Below, one piece after another: positions 49,251-57,893 of a stretch of 64,000 bases of DNA. The position numbers and the translations under genes were made by a program. The DNA is from Pseudomonas mandelii (GTDB lineage: Bacteria; Pseudomonadota; Gammaproteobacteria; Pseudomonadales; Pseudomonadaceae). Below the pieces are notes generated by a model. That model searched no databases. It saw nothing but the letters and a program-made list of their open reading frames with translations, and was not told the origin of the DNA. The first letter of the stretch is position 1, and every line of letters starts with the position of its first letter. The stretch covers positions 434,001 to 498,000 of the forward strand of contig NZ_JAMYDU010000003.1 of NCBI RefSeq assembly GCF_024138395.1, given 5' to 3'.

Positions 49251-50171
49251 TTAAACCGGCTGTGCGGCCAGCCACGTCTCATCGCAACAGGTCTTGAGGG
49301 TTTCGCGCATCCAGCGGTGAGCCGGGTCCTTGTCGAAACGCGGATGCCAAGCCTGGGTCAGCATAATGGTCGGCAATGGAATCGGCAGGGTAAACGAGCG
49401 CAATTTCAACCCCAGGCGTCGCACGCTCAGCAATGCCTCCTTGGGCACCGGCAGAATCAGATCGGAATCCGGCAAGGCGAACATCGCCGCATGGAAACTC
49501 GGCGCAATCACCGCCACCCGCCGCTCCAGCCCCAAGGCGTTGAGCGCCGTGTCGATCGGCCCACGGGAGATCCCCCGGCGCGACATGCTGATATGGCAAA
49601 AACCGGCAAACCGTTCGGCGGTGATCTCTTCATCGAACAACGGGTGGTCTTCACGCACCAGCCCGACAAAGTGAGTGGAAAACAGGTTCTGCACCTTCAC
49701 TTCCGGCATCAGTGGTCGGTTGTTGCTGACGCTTAAGTCGATACGCCCTTCGCGCAACGCTTCGTCGTCCCCATCACCCTCGGGGACAAAGCGCAATTCA
49801 CAATGCGGGGCCTGACGTTCCATCGTGTCGAATAGCTTGCCGCCGTAGACGCCCACAAAGAAATCATTGGCGCGAATGCTGAACCGCCGGCGCAAACTGC
49901 CCAGATCCACATCATCGGCTGAGCGGAACAGCAAAGCGGCCTGCTCCACCAGGTCCCGCACCTGCTCGCGTAACTCCAGCGCCTTGGGCGTCGGCACCAG
50001 GCCACGGCCGGCGCGCACTAGAATCGGATCGCCAATAGCCTCGCGAATCCGCGTCAGCGTCCGGCTCATCGCCGCCGGGCTGAGATTCATCCGCCGCGCA
50101 GCGCCCACTACGCTGCCCTCGTCGAGCAAGGTATCGAGGGCGACCAACAGGTTCATGTCCGGGAGTTGCAT
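49251..50171 (-). CDS. LysR-family transcriptional regulator
   Basis: A 306-residue LTTR. The winged helix-turn-helix covers residues 5-62 (MNLLVALDTLLDEGSVVGAA, MNLSPAAMSRTLTRIREAIG). The effector domain follows (LRRRFSIRANDFFVGVYGG, then ALREGRIDLSVSNNRPLM). It lies directly upstream of the EmrAB-OprM-type operon on the same strand, across a REP pair, and might regulate it, although LTTR genes are more often divergent from their targets. A GTG three codons upstream (50180) is an alternative start. Confidence 0.92.
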   Translation of the reverse strand: MQLPDMNLLVALDTLLDEGSVVGAARRMNLSPAAMSRTLTRIREAIGDPILVRAGRGLVPTPKALELREQVRDLVEQAALLFRSADDVDLGSLRRRFSIRANDFFVGVYGGKLFDTMERQAPHCELRFVPEGDGDDEALREGRIDLSVSNNRPLMPEVKVQNLFSTHFVGLVREDHPLFDEEITAERFAGFCHISMSRRGISRGPIDTALNALGLERRVAVIAPSFHAAMFALPDSDLILPVPKEALLSVRRLGLKLRSFTLPIPLPTIMLTQAWHPRFDKDPAHRWMRETLKTCCDETWLAAQPV

Positions 50172-50257
50172 GCTGAGCACTCATGTCTGATCTGGATTGA
50201 TTCAGACGCAATGCTAGCAAACATCTTTAGATGCGGTGGTGATAGGGCTGGCCCCTT

Positions 50258-50346
50258 CGCGAGCAAGCCCGCTCCCACAGTTGATCTTCCGTGGTTGCAG
50301 ATTTTGTGTACGACAAAGAACCCATGTGGGAGCGGGCTTGCTCGCG
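50258..50346. repeat. inverted REP pair
   Basis: Arms CGCGAGCAAGCCCGCTCCCA... and complement, 22 bases each, of the TGTGGGAGCGGGCTTGCTCG type. Confidence 0.92.
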
Positions 50347-50373
50347 ATGGCGCCAGATCAGACACCGCAAAAC

Positions 50374-51240
50374 TCAGCGCTGCATCCCCCACCGCTTCAC
50401 CGTCACCCGCTCCAACGTATCAAACACCAGATTCTCCACCAGCAAGCCGATCAGGATCACCACCGCTAACCCGGCAAACACCTTGTCGGTATACAGCTCA
50501 TTACGATTCTGGAAGATGTACCAACCCAAACCGCCCTTGCCGCTGGTAGCGCCAAACACCAATTCAGCAGCGATCAGCGTACGCCAGGCGAAGGCCCAGC
50601 CGATTTTCAGCCCAGCGAGAATCGACGGCAACGCTGCCGGGATCAGGATGAACAGCACGAAACGCATGCCCTTGAGGCCGTAATTGCGTCCGGCCATGCG
50701 CAAGGTTTCCGAAACGCCAAGAAACCCGGCATAGGTGTTCAAGGCCAACGCCCAAAGCACCGAATGCACCAGTACAAAAATCAGGCTGTTCTGCCCCAGG
50801 CCAAACCACAGCAGCGCCAGTGGCAACAGGGCAATGGCCGGCAATGGATTGAACATCGAGGTCAACGTACTCAGCAGATCACGACCGAACCGGGTCGATA
50901 CCGCCAGCGTCGTCAGGACAAACGCCAGAACGATGCCAATCAGGTAACCCTTGAGCAAAACAACCAGCGAAATCCACACCTTGCTCAGCAGTTCGCCGCT
51001 GAGCAGGCCATCTTGCAGCGCATTGGCGGTTTGCAAAAAACTCGGCAGCAACAGGTCGTTGTTCTGATATCGGGCGACGGCTTCCCATAGCACCGCGAGC
51101 AACATCAGGATCAGGCTTTTGCGCAGCCAGCCTTGCTGCCAGAGACGCTGGCCGAGCGGTAATTCACGCTCCAGCGGTACGCTAGTCAGCGGCTGCAAAA
51201 CAGTTTCGTACTCTTTACGCGCAGATGATGAATGGCTCAT
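50374..51240 (-). CDS. ABC transporter permease, TauC/SsuC-like
   Basis: A 288-residue permease of the TauC/SsuC/nitrate family with six membrane segments. The EAA loop is visible (VSETLRMAGRNYGLKGMRFV, IPAALPSILAGLKIGWAFAW). It would import sulfonates or sulfate esters with the ATPase and binding protein of the same operon. GAGGT precedes the ATG at 51240, eight bases after the ATPase stop. Last gene of the operon. Confidence 0.92.
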   Translation of the reverse strand: MSHSSSARKEYETVLQPLTSVPLERELPLGQRLWQQGWLRKSLILMLLAVLWEAVARYQNNDLLLPSFLQTANALQDGLLSGELLSKVWISLVVLLKGYLIGIVLAFVLTTLAVSTRFGRDLLSTLTSMFNPLPAIALLPLALLWFGLGQNSLIFVLVHSVLWALALNTYAGFLGVSETLRMAGRNYGLKGMRFVLFILIPAALPSILAGLKIGWAFAWRTLIAAELVFGATSGKGGLGWYIFQNRNELYTDKVFAGLAVVILIGLLVENLVFDTLERVTVKRWGMQR

Positions 51241-51248
51241 CGGGCACC

Positions 51249-52109
51249 TCAATAAGCGATGCGAATATCGGCGAAATCCAGCTCACGCTCGGTTTCCGGC
51301 GACTGACCTTCGTCGAACAACAGCCGATGAATGCGCCGCGCCGATTCCTGGAACGACACGCCACCCAAGCTGTGCAAGTCGTATTGATGGCTATGGACTT
51401 CCGCTCGCACCCGACCCGGATGCGGCGACAGCAGCAAAATCCGATTGCCCACCACTAACGCTTCTTCGATGGAGTGAGTGACGAACAGCAGCGTGAATCG
51501 CACCTCTTCCCAGAGCAGCAGCAACTCTTCCTGCATCTTGCGTCGGGTCAGCGCGTCGAGGGCGGCGAAGGGCTCGTCCATCAACAGGATCTTCGGCTGC
51601 ATCGCCAAGGCACGAGCAATGGCCACGCGAGCTTTCATGCCGCCAGACAAGGTATGCGGATAGGCATCGGCAAACGCAGCCAGACCGACCTTGTCCAGAT
51701 AGTGCAGCGCCCGCTCTTCAGCCTCGCGGCGTTTGAGGGTTTTGGAAGCGAGCAGCGGAAACATCACGTTCTGTTTGACGGTTTTCCACGGCGGCAGCTG
51801 ATCGAACTCCTGGAACACCACGATCCGGTCCGGTCCCGGCGCATCGACCCGCTGGCCTTGCAAGCGAATCTCACCCTCACAGGGCTGAATGAACCCGGCA
51901 ACGGCTTTGAGCAATGTCGATTTACCGCAGCCGGAAGGACCAAGCAGCACAAAACGATCCGCCGGATCGATCTCGAAACTGACCTGATGCGTCGCTCGAA
52001 CCACACGCGCAGGCGTGCGGTATTCCAGGCTGACCTGGTCGACCGACAGCAGCGCTTGAGCTGTCGCGATCGATTTGCTGACCGTGTGGCCTTGCAAAGG
52101 GGCGTTCAT
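51249..52109 (-). CDS. ABC transporter ATP-binding protein, TauB/SsuB-like
   Basis: A 286-residue nucleotide-binding subunit: Walker A GPSGCGKSTL, Q-loop VVFQEFDQLPPWKTV, signature LSGGMKARVAIARALA, Walker B ILLMDEPFAALD, and the switch His (FVTHSIEEAL). It energises the permease encoded next to it. The ATG at 52109 has GGGAGC upstream; the frame is open to 52163 but overlaps the binding protein gene. Confidence 0.94.
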   Translation of the reverse strand: MNAPLQGHTVSKSIATAQALLSVDQVSLEYRTPARVVRATHQVSFEIDPADRFVLLGPSGCGKSTLLKAVAGFIQPCEGEIRLQGQRVDAPGPDRIVVFQEFDQLPPWKTVKQNVMFPLLASKTLKRREAEERALHYLDKVGLAAFADAYPHTLSGGMKARVAIARALAMQPKILLMDEPFAALDALTRRKMQEELLLLWEEVRFTLLFVTHSIEEALVVGNRILLLSPHPGRVRAEVHSHQYDLHSLGGVSFQESARRIHRLLFDEGQSPETERELDFADIRIAY

Positions 52110-52114
52110 GTCGG

Positions 52115-53140
52115 TCAGCTCCCTTGCAGCGGTTGGGCGTCCTGGAAGAAGTAATCCTTCCACGAATCCGGTTTGTTTTTTATCGCGCCGACGCGGTAGA
52201 GGAACTCGGCCAGCGGGTAGGTGTTTTTCGGTGTGATGCTGAATTCGAACTGCGGGTTGTCGATAATTTTCAGCAGCGCCGCGCGGTCGATTTTGGCCTT
52301 GGTGACACGGATGTAAGTGTCGGCTGCCGCACCTTTATCGTTCTGCGCAAACTCGGCCGCTTCAGTCAGCGCGGCGATGAAGGCTTTGTAGGTTTTCGGG
52401 TTGTCGTTGCGGAATTTCTCGGTGGCGAACAACACGGTCGGCGAGTTCGGACCCAGCAAGTCATAAGTGTTCAGCACCACATGCACGCTGGGGTTTTCCA
52501 GCGCTTGATTCTGGAACGGCGGGTTGGAGAAGTGCCCACTCAACTCGGTGCCGCCAGCGATCAGTGCCGCGGTGGCATCCGGGTGCGGAACGGCGATGGT
52601 GTACTTGTCGAGTCGATTGAATTCCTTGTCGCCCCATTGCTTGGCCGCTGCGTATTGCAGGAAGCGCGACTGCACCGAGACCCCGACCGCCGGCACCGCA
52701 ATGCGGTCCTTTTCGGTGAAGTCGGCGATGGTTTTGACCTTCGGATTATTGCTCACCAAGTAGTAAGGGAAGTTGCCCAGGGAAGCCACGGCTTTGACGT
52801 TCTGCTTGCCGTGGGTGCGGTCCCAGATGGTCAGCAGTGGACCGACGCCGGCACCGGCAATGTCGATGGAGCCGGAAAGCAACGCATCATTGACCGCCGA
52901 ACCGCCGGAGAGCTGGGTCCAGTCGACCTTGATGTCGATCCCTTCCTGCTTGCCATACTTCTCGATCAAATTCTGATCACGCACCACGTTGAGCAGCAGA
53001 TAAACAATGCCGAACTGTTCGGCGATACGGATTTCACCTTCGGCGTGAGCCACGGTCGGCGCCACCAGGCTGCCGGCGAGCAGGCTGAAACCCAGGCCAA
53101 TGGCCGCAGCCAACGGTGCAAATGGAAGACGTTTGGACAT
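52115..53140 (-). CDS. ABC transporter substrate-binding protein, TauA/SsuA-like
   Basis: A 341-residue periplasmic binding protein of the SsuA/TauA/THI5 family with a Sec signal peptide (AAIGLGFSLLAGSLVAPTVA, cut after AHA). Motifs: IRIAEQFGIVYLLLNVVRDQ, LSGGSAVNDALLSGSIDIAG, LGNFPYYLVSNNPKVKTIAD, DKYTIAVPHPDATAALIAGG. Ligand is inferred as an organosulfur compound, because a TauD-like dioxygenase is in the operon. Five-base gap to the ATPase gene. Confidence 0.9.
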   Translation of the reverse strand: MSKRLPFAPLAAAIGLGFSLLAGSLVAPTVAHAEGEIRIAEQFGIVYLLLNVVRDQNLIEKYGKQEGIDIKVDWTQLSGGSAVNDALLSGSIDIAGAGVGPLLTIWDRTHGKQNVKAVASLGNFPYYLVSNNPKVKTIADFTEKDRIAVPAVGVSVQSRFLQYAAAKQWGDKEFNRLDKYTIAVPHPDATAALIAGGTELSGHFSNPPFQNQALENPSVHVVLNTYDLLGPNSPTVLFATEKFRNDNPKTYKAFIAALTEAAEFAQNDKGAAADTYIRVTKAKIDRAALLKIIDNPQFEFSITPKNTYPLAEFLYRVGAIKNKPDSWKDYFFQDAQPLQGS

Positions 53141-53155
53141 GGGAGTTCTCCGAAA

Positions 53156-54067
53156 TCAGAAAGGCGCGTCGCCCTGGATGGTGGTGCGATACAACTTGCG
53201 GCGCAGATGGCTGGGGCATCCGACGGCGAGGTGAATCAGCGAACGGTTGTCCCAGAACACCAGGTCGTGGGCCTGCCATTGATGGCGGTAAATGTTTTGC
53301 GGCAGCACGCTGTGGGCGTAGAGCTCGTCGAGCACTTGTTTGCTCTCGTCTTCCGGCAAACCGACGATGCGGGTGGTGAAGCCCTCGCTGACGAACAACG
53401 CCTTGCGGCCATTTTCCGGATGGGTGCGGACGATGGGGTGAACCACTTCGGCGACCTGAGCGAGCTGCTCCGGCGTCAGGGTCGGGCGCCAGTTGCCTTC
53501 AAATTTTGTCTCGCTGTAGCGCGCCGTGTAGGAATGCGCGGCCGAGCGACCTTCGACGGCTTTACGCAGCGCATCGGGCAAGTTGTCCCGGGCTTTGTGC
53601 ATGTCGGCAAACAGCGTGTCGCCGCCTTCGGACGGCAGCTCTTGGGCATGCAGCATCGAGCCCAGGCTTGGCAGTTCTTTATAGGACAGGTCCGAGTGCC
53701 AGAACTTGCCGGCGTCACCGAGGCCGATGGACTGGCCGTTTTCGATGATATTGGAAACGATGAGGATTTCCGGATGCCCGGCCAGCAGGAACTGCTTGAG
53801 TACGTGGATCTGCAACACGCCGAAACGGCGGCTGAAGGCGATCTGCTGTTCGGGGGTAATGCGCTGGTCGCGGAACACCACCACGTGATGATCCAGGTGC
53901 GCACGATGGATGCGGGCGAAGTCTTGATCGTTGATCGGGCGGGACAGGTCCAGGCCGATGATTTCGGCACCGACGGCACCGCTGAACGGACGGACTTCGA
54001 AGACTTGCGACGCGATGGTGGCGGCGCTGGTTGATGCAGGTTTTGGAGAAAAAGAGACGGCTGACAT
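53156..54067 (-). CDS. TauD/TfdA-family 2-oxoglutarate dioxygenase
   Basis: A 303-residue Fe(II)/2-oxoglutarate enzyme. The iron site is H124-x-D126 (KFWHSDLSYKE) with the distal His in DNRSLIHLAVG and the 2-oxoglutarate Arg in HLRRKLYRTTIQG. TauD releases sulfite from taurine and AtsK acts on alkyl sulfates; which of these substrates is used here cannot be told. It leads the operon with the ABC importer, which supports sulfur scavenging. The ATG at 54067 was chosen; the extension to 54097 looks unsupported. Confidence 0.92.
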   Translation of the reverse strand: MSAVSFSPKPASTSAATIASQVFEVRPFSGAVGAEIIGLDLSRPINDQDFARIHRAHLDHHVVVFRDQRITPEQQIAFSRRFGVLQIHVLKQFLLAGHPEILIVSNIIENGQSIGLGDAGKFWHSDLSYKELPSLGSMLHAQELPSEGGDTLFADMHKARDNLPDALRKAVEGRSAAHSYTARYSETKFEGNWRPTLTPEQLAQVAEVVHPIVRTHPENGRKALFVSEGFTTRIVGLPEDESKQVLDELYAHSVLPQNIYRHQWQAHDLVFWDNRSLIHLAVGCPSHLRRKLYRTTIQGDAPF

Positions 54068-54263
54068 AAAAATCACTCCCACGCACGGCACGCTCAAGGG
54101 CGCGCGTCGATCAGAAACTCACGGAGGTCCCGTGTTGGTTCGTGTCGTGCGGCGCGCCGATTGGTCGGCAGGTACGCAGGGGAGTGACTTTATAGGTATA
54201 AGAATTGAAATTTAAATACCGTTAATGAATAACGATATGGCATTTGAGATGTGGTGTTCTTGA
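54068..54263 (-). promoter_or_regulatory. AT-rich upstream region of the TauD-like operon
   Basis: Around 54185-54250 the strand facing the dioxygenase gene is AT-rich (TTATTCATTAACGGTATTTA, then TTATACCTATAAAG). This is typical of the promoter region of sulfate-starvation genes, which need CysB or Cbl, but no exact site can be defined. No gene lies here. Confidence 0.4.
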
Positions 54264-54321
54264 GGCCGCCTTCGCGGGCAAGCCTCGCCCGGTAGGAGCG
54301 AGGCTTGCCCGCGAAGAGGCC
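54264..54321. repeat. short inverted REP pair
   Basis: Arms CTTCGCGGGCAAGCCTCGC and complement around a 10-base centre, between the sulfur operon and lapC. As a hairpin it may also end lapEBC transcription. Confidence 0.9.
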
Positions 54322-54340
54322 ATCAGCCCCAACCGAAAAA

Positions 54341-55708
54341 CTACCGCTCGTGCAACGCCTCGGCCCGAGCCCGAATAATCGGCTTGAGCAAATAACTGAG
54401 CACGGTCTTCTTGCCGGTAATGATGTCCACCGACGCCACCATCCCGGGGATGATCAGCAACGGCTTTTCATCCGTCCCGAGGTGGCTGCGCTCGGTGCGC
54501 AGTTTGATGATGTAGTACGTGGTCTTCTTGTCTTCGTCGGTGATGGTGTCGGCACCGATCTGCTCCAGCTTGGCCTTCAGCCCACCGTAAATGGTGTAGT
54601 CGTAAGCTGTGAATTTCACCGTGGCATCTTGCCCCGGATGCAGGAACGCGATGTCTTGCGGGCGAATTTTGGCTTCTACCAGCAAGGTGTCATCCAGTGG
54701 CACAATCTCCACCAGATCGCTGCCCGGCTGGATCACGCCGCCGATGGTGTTCACCAGCAACTTATTGACGATGCCGCGCACCGGCGATGTCACCAGCGTC
54801 CGGCTGACCCGGTCTTCCAGGGCCTTGCCGGTGGCCTGGGCCTTGTTCAGATCGGTGCGTGCTTCGTTGAGTTGGGTCAGGGCTTCGCTGCGGAATTTGC
54901 CACGAGTCTCGTCAATCTTGCGCTGCACTTCCTTGATCGCCGATTCGGCGCGAGGAATCGCCAAGGTCGTGGCGTCCAGTTGCCCGCGAGTTTCCACCTC
55001 GGCGCGCTTGAGTCGCAAAACTTCCACCGGTGACACCGCGCCCTGAGCCACCAACGGCTCGGACATGTTGATTTCCTGACGTTGCAGCGACAACGCGTTG
55101 CGATACTGAGACTGTTTGGAGGTGAACTCGCGCAGCTCTTGCTGACGCTGGATCAACTGCTCCTTCAGGCCACCGATTTCATCGTGCAGTTGCTGACGAC
55201 GGCTGATGTACAGAGATTCTTCACTGGCAGCCTGGACGGGAACAGCCTTGAGCACATCGGCGGGGAAGTTCAGCGCACGGTCGTCGACCTCGGCGCTCAA
55301 GCGCTCCACACGCAGCAACATCGACAGCCGATCGGCCTCGGTTTCACCGACGTTGGAGGCAAACCGCGTGTCGTCGAGACGAATCAGCGGCGCGCCGGCC
55401 TCGACGATCTGGCCTTCGGTGACGAACAGCTCGGAGACGATGCCGCCCTCAAGGTTCTGGATCTTCTGAATCTTCGACGACGGAATCGCCTTGCCGTCGC
55501 CCTTGGTGACTTCATCGACCACCGCGAAGTTAGCCCAAAGCATCAGGAACACGAAGAAGCCGATGATCGCCCAGATCGTCAATCGCACCACGCGCGGGGC
55601 GTCTTCGATCAGCGCTTTGTTGACCTCGGGAAGGGGCTGGCCTTGCAGCGATGCAGAGCCTTTGAAGTAGCGGCGGATGGAATCTTTGATCCCGGACTTA
55701 AGCAACAC
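54341..55708 (-). CDS. lapC: LapC, type I secretion membrane fusion protein
   Basis: A 455-residue HlyD-family adaptor. An N-terminal cytoplasmic tail and one membrane segment (LTIWAIIGFFVFLMLWANFA) precede the lipoyl motifs (IQNLEGGIVSELFVTEGQIV, VTSPVRGIVNKLLVNTIGGV), a long coiled coil (120-290) and the C-terminal barrel (LRTERSHLGTDEKPLLIIPG). Together with LapB and LapE it secretes the adhesin LapA. It overlaps lapB by 11 bases. Confidence 0.95.
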   Translation of the reverse strand: MLLKSGIKDSIRRYFKGSASLQGQPLPEVNKALIEDAPRVVRLTIWAIIGFFVFLMLWANFAVVDEVTKGDGKAIPSSKIQKIQNLEGGIVSELFVTEGQIVEAGAPLIRLDDTRFASNVGETEADRLSMLLRVERLSAEVDDRALNFPADVLKAVPVQAASEESLYISRRQQLHDEIGGLKEQLIQRQQELREFTSKQSQYRNALSLQRQEINMSEPLVAQGAVSPVEVLRLKRAEVETRGQLDATTLAIPRAESAIKEVQRKIDETRGKFRSEALTQLNEARTDLNKAQATGKALEDRVSRTLVTSPVRGIVNKLLVNTIGGVIQPGSDLVEIVPLDDTLLVEAKIRPQDIAFLHPGQDATVKFTAYDYTIYGGLKAKLEQIGADTITDEDKKTTYYIIKLRTERSHLGTDEKPLLIIPGMVASVDIITGKKTVLSYLLKPIIRARAEALHER

Positions 55709-57854
55709 TGATCTGCCCCTTCTTCAACGCTTCCATCACGGCGGCTTTCGGGCCATCGGCGAGTATCTGCCCACGGTCGATCACCAGCAAACGATCAACC
55801 AGCGACAACAGCGAAGCCCGGTGCGTCACTAGCACCACAGTCTTGTTTTCAACCACCGCAGCGAGGCGTTGCTTGAGGCGTTCTTCACCGGTGTTGTCCA
55901 TGGCACTGGTCGGTTCGTCCAGCAGCAGGATCGGTGGGTTGAGCAGCAGCGCTCGGGCCAGGGCGACGTTCTGGCGCTGACCGCCGGATAGGTTCTGCCC
56001 ACGCTCACCGACTTGCAGCTCATAACCTTGCGGGTGCAGACGGGCGAATTCGTGAACGCCGGCCAGTTCCGCGGCTTGCAGCACCAATTCGTCTTCGACA
56101 TAGCGCGCGCCCGAGACCAGATTGTCGCGCAGAGTACCAGCGAGCAATTGGATATCCTGGGGCACGTAGCCGATGTTGTGGCGCAATTCACTGACGTCGA
56201 TCTGACGGATATCCACACCATCCACGAGCAGCGCGCCGTCGTCCGGCTGATAGAGGCCCACCAGCAGTTTTGCAAGGGAGCTTTTACCCGAGCCGCTGCG
56301 GCCGATGATGCCGATCTTCTCGCCGGGCTTGATGATCAGGTTGATGTTCTTCAGCGCGGGGTTCTGCTGATCCGGGTAAGTGAAGCTCAGCTGACGGCAT
56401 TCAATGGCGCCTTGCAGCACTTTGCGGCTCAGCGGGCGCTCGTCGAAATTGCGCTCCTGCGGCAGCTCCATCATCTGATCGACCGAGGTCATGGTCACGC
56501 GGGCCTGTTGGTAGCGGGTCAGCAGGCCGGACAACGAAGCCAGTGGGCTGAGGGCACGACCGCTGAGCATGTAGCACGCGATCAAGCCGCCCATGCTCAG
56601 GTGGCCGTCGATGATCTGGTACACACCGAAGACGATCATGATCACCCCGGCCAGTTGCTGAATCAGCAAGGTGATGTTCATCGCCAGACCGGACAGCATT
56701 TTCACCCGCAGCTCAAGGCGGCTGAGGGTGCCGATGGTTTGCTCCCACTGATACTGGCGTTCGCTTTCAGCGTTGTTGACCTTCACCGCATCGAGGCCGG
56801 CGAGGGTTTCGATCAGGCTCGACTGGCGCTCGGCGCCCAGGGCCATGGTTCGTTCCATGGTCGCCACCAGCGGCTTCTGCAAGGCATAACCGATCAGCAA
56901 GGCAATCGGGAACGCCAGCACCGGAATCCACACCAGATGCCCGCCCAGGATCGCGATGACCATGAAGATCAGCAGCGTAAACGGCAGGTCGATCAGGCTG
57001 GTAAGAGTCAGCGACGCAAGGAAGTCGCGCAGGCTCTGAAATTCATGGATGTTCTGGGCGAAGCTGCCGACACGGGCCGGGCGGTACTTCATGGCCATGC
57101 CGACGATGCGCTCGAACAGCGTCGCGGAGATGATCAGGTCGGTTTTCTTGCCGGCCAGGTCCAGGCACAGGCTGCGCAGGCTCTTAAGGATCAGGTCGAA
57201 CACGTAAGCGCCGGTGATGCCGATGGCCAGCACCCAAAGAGTCGACTCGGCCTGGTTCGGCACCACGCGGTCGTAGACGTTCATCACGAACAGCGGCGCG
57301 GCCATGGCAATGATGTTGATCAGAAAGCTGGCGGCGATGGCGTCGGCGTACAGCCAGCGCGAACGCTTGAGGGTGTCGCGAAACCATGAACGCGCGCGCG
57401 GGATCAGCGTGCCGTGGTTGACGTCGAATTTATGTTGGGGTTGGGCGAAGAAGACTTTGCCGCTGTAATCGTCGGCCAGCAGTTCACGGCTGACGCAAAC
57501 CTCGCCACCGTCACTTTCGCTAAGCAGCAGGCGGGCCTGGTCTTCACCTTGCCAGCCGAGCAGCACCGCGCTGCGACCGTCCTTGAGCAGCAACAGCGCC
57601 GGCATGGCAATCGCTGGAATCTGTTCCAGCTTGCGCTGCAATACCCGCCCTTGCAGCCCGGCGCGAGCGGCCGCTCGGGGCAGCAGTTCGACGCTCAGGC
57701 GTTGCTTGGGTAACGGCAGGCCGGTGGTCAGCATCGCGGCGCTGGCCGGTTTCTGGTGCAAAGTGCAAAGGGCTAGCAGGCCGTCCAGTAACGGATCGTC
57801 ATGCAGCGCGCGCGGATCATGAATGAGTTGAACTCCACTGACTTCTGATTCCAC
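55698..57854 (-). CDS. lapB: LapB, type I secretion ABC transporter
   Basis: A 718-residue ABC exporter with an N-terminal C39-like domain lacking the catalytic Cys (about 10-140; LLLKDGRSAVLLGWQGEDQA), six membrane segments in the middle, and the C-terminal ATPase: Walker A GRSGSGKSSL, signature LSGGQRQNVALARAL, Walker B ILLLDEPTSAMD, VTHRASLLSLVD. It energises LapA secretion. Two GTG starts are possible, at 57863 and 57854; the latter gives MESEVSGV and the usual LapB length of 718, so I took it. Confidence 0.95.
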   Translation of the reverse strand: MESEVSGVQLIHDPRALHDDPLLDGLLALCTLHQKPASAAMLTTGLPLPKQRLSVELLPRAAARAGLQGRVLQRKLEQIPAIAMPALLLLKDGRSAVLLGWQGEDQARLLLSESDGGEVCVSRELLADDYSGKVFFAQPQHKFDVNHGTLIPRARSWFRDTLKRSRWLYADAIAASFLINIIAMAAPLFVMNVYDRVVPNQAESTLWVLAIGITGAYVFDLILKSLRSLCLDLAGKKTDLIISATLFERIVGMAMKYRPARVGSFAQNIHEFQSLRDFLASLTLTSLIDLPFTLLIFMVIAILGGHLVWIPVLAFPIALLIGYALQKPLVATMERTMALGAERQSSLIETLAGLDAVKVNNAESERQYQWEQTIGTLSRLELRVKMLSGLAMNITLLIQQLAGVIMIVFGVYQIIDGHLSMGGLIACYMLSGRALSPLASLSGLLTRYQQARVTMTSVDQMMELPQERNFDERPLSRKVLQGAIECRQLSFTYPDQQNPALKNINLIIKPGEKIGIIGRSGSGKSSLAKLLVGLYQPDDGALLVDGVDIRQIDVSELRHNIGYVPQDIQLLAGTLRDNLVSGARYVEDELVLQAAELAGVHEFARLHPQGYELQVGERGQNLSGGQRQNVALARALLLNPPILLLDEPTSAMDNTGEERLKQRLAAVVENKTVVLVTHRASLLSLVDRLLVIDRGQILADGPKAAVMEALKKGQISVA

Positions 57855-57893
57855 GCTCGACACTCTTGGCTAACGATTGAAATGGGGCAGGAC

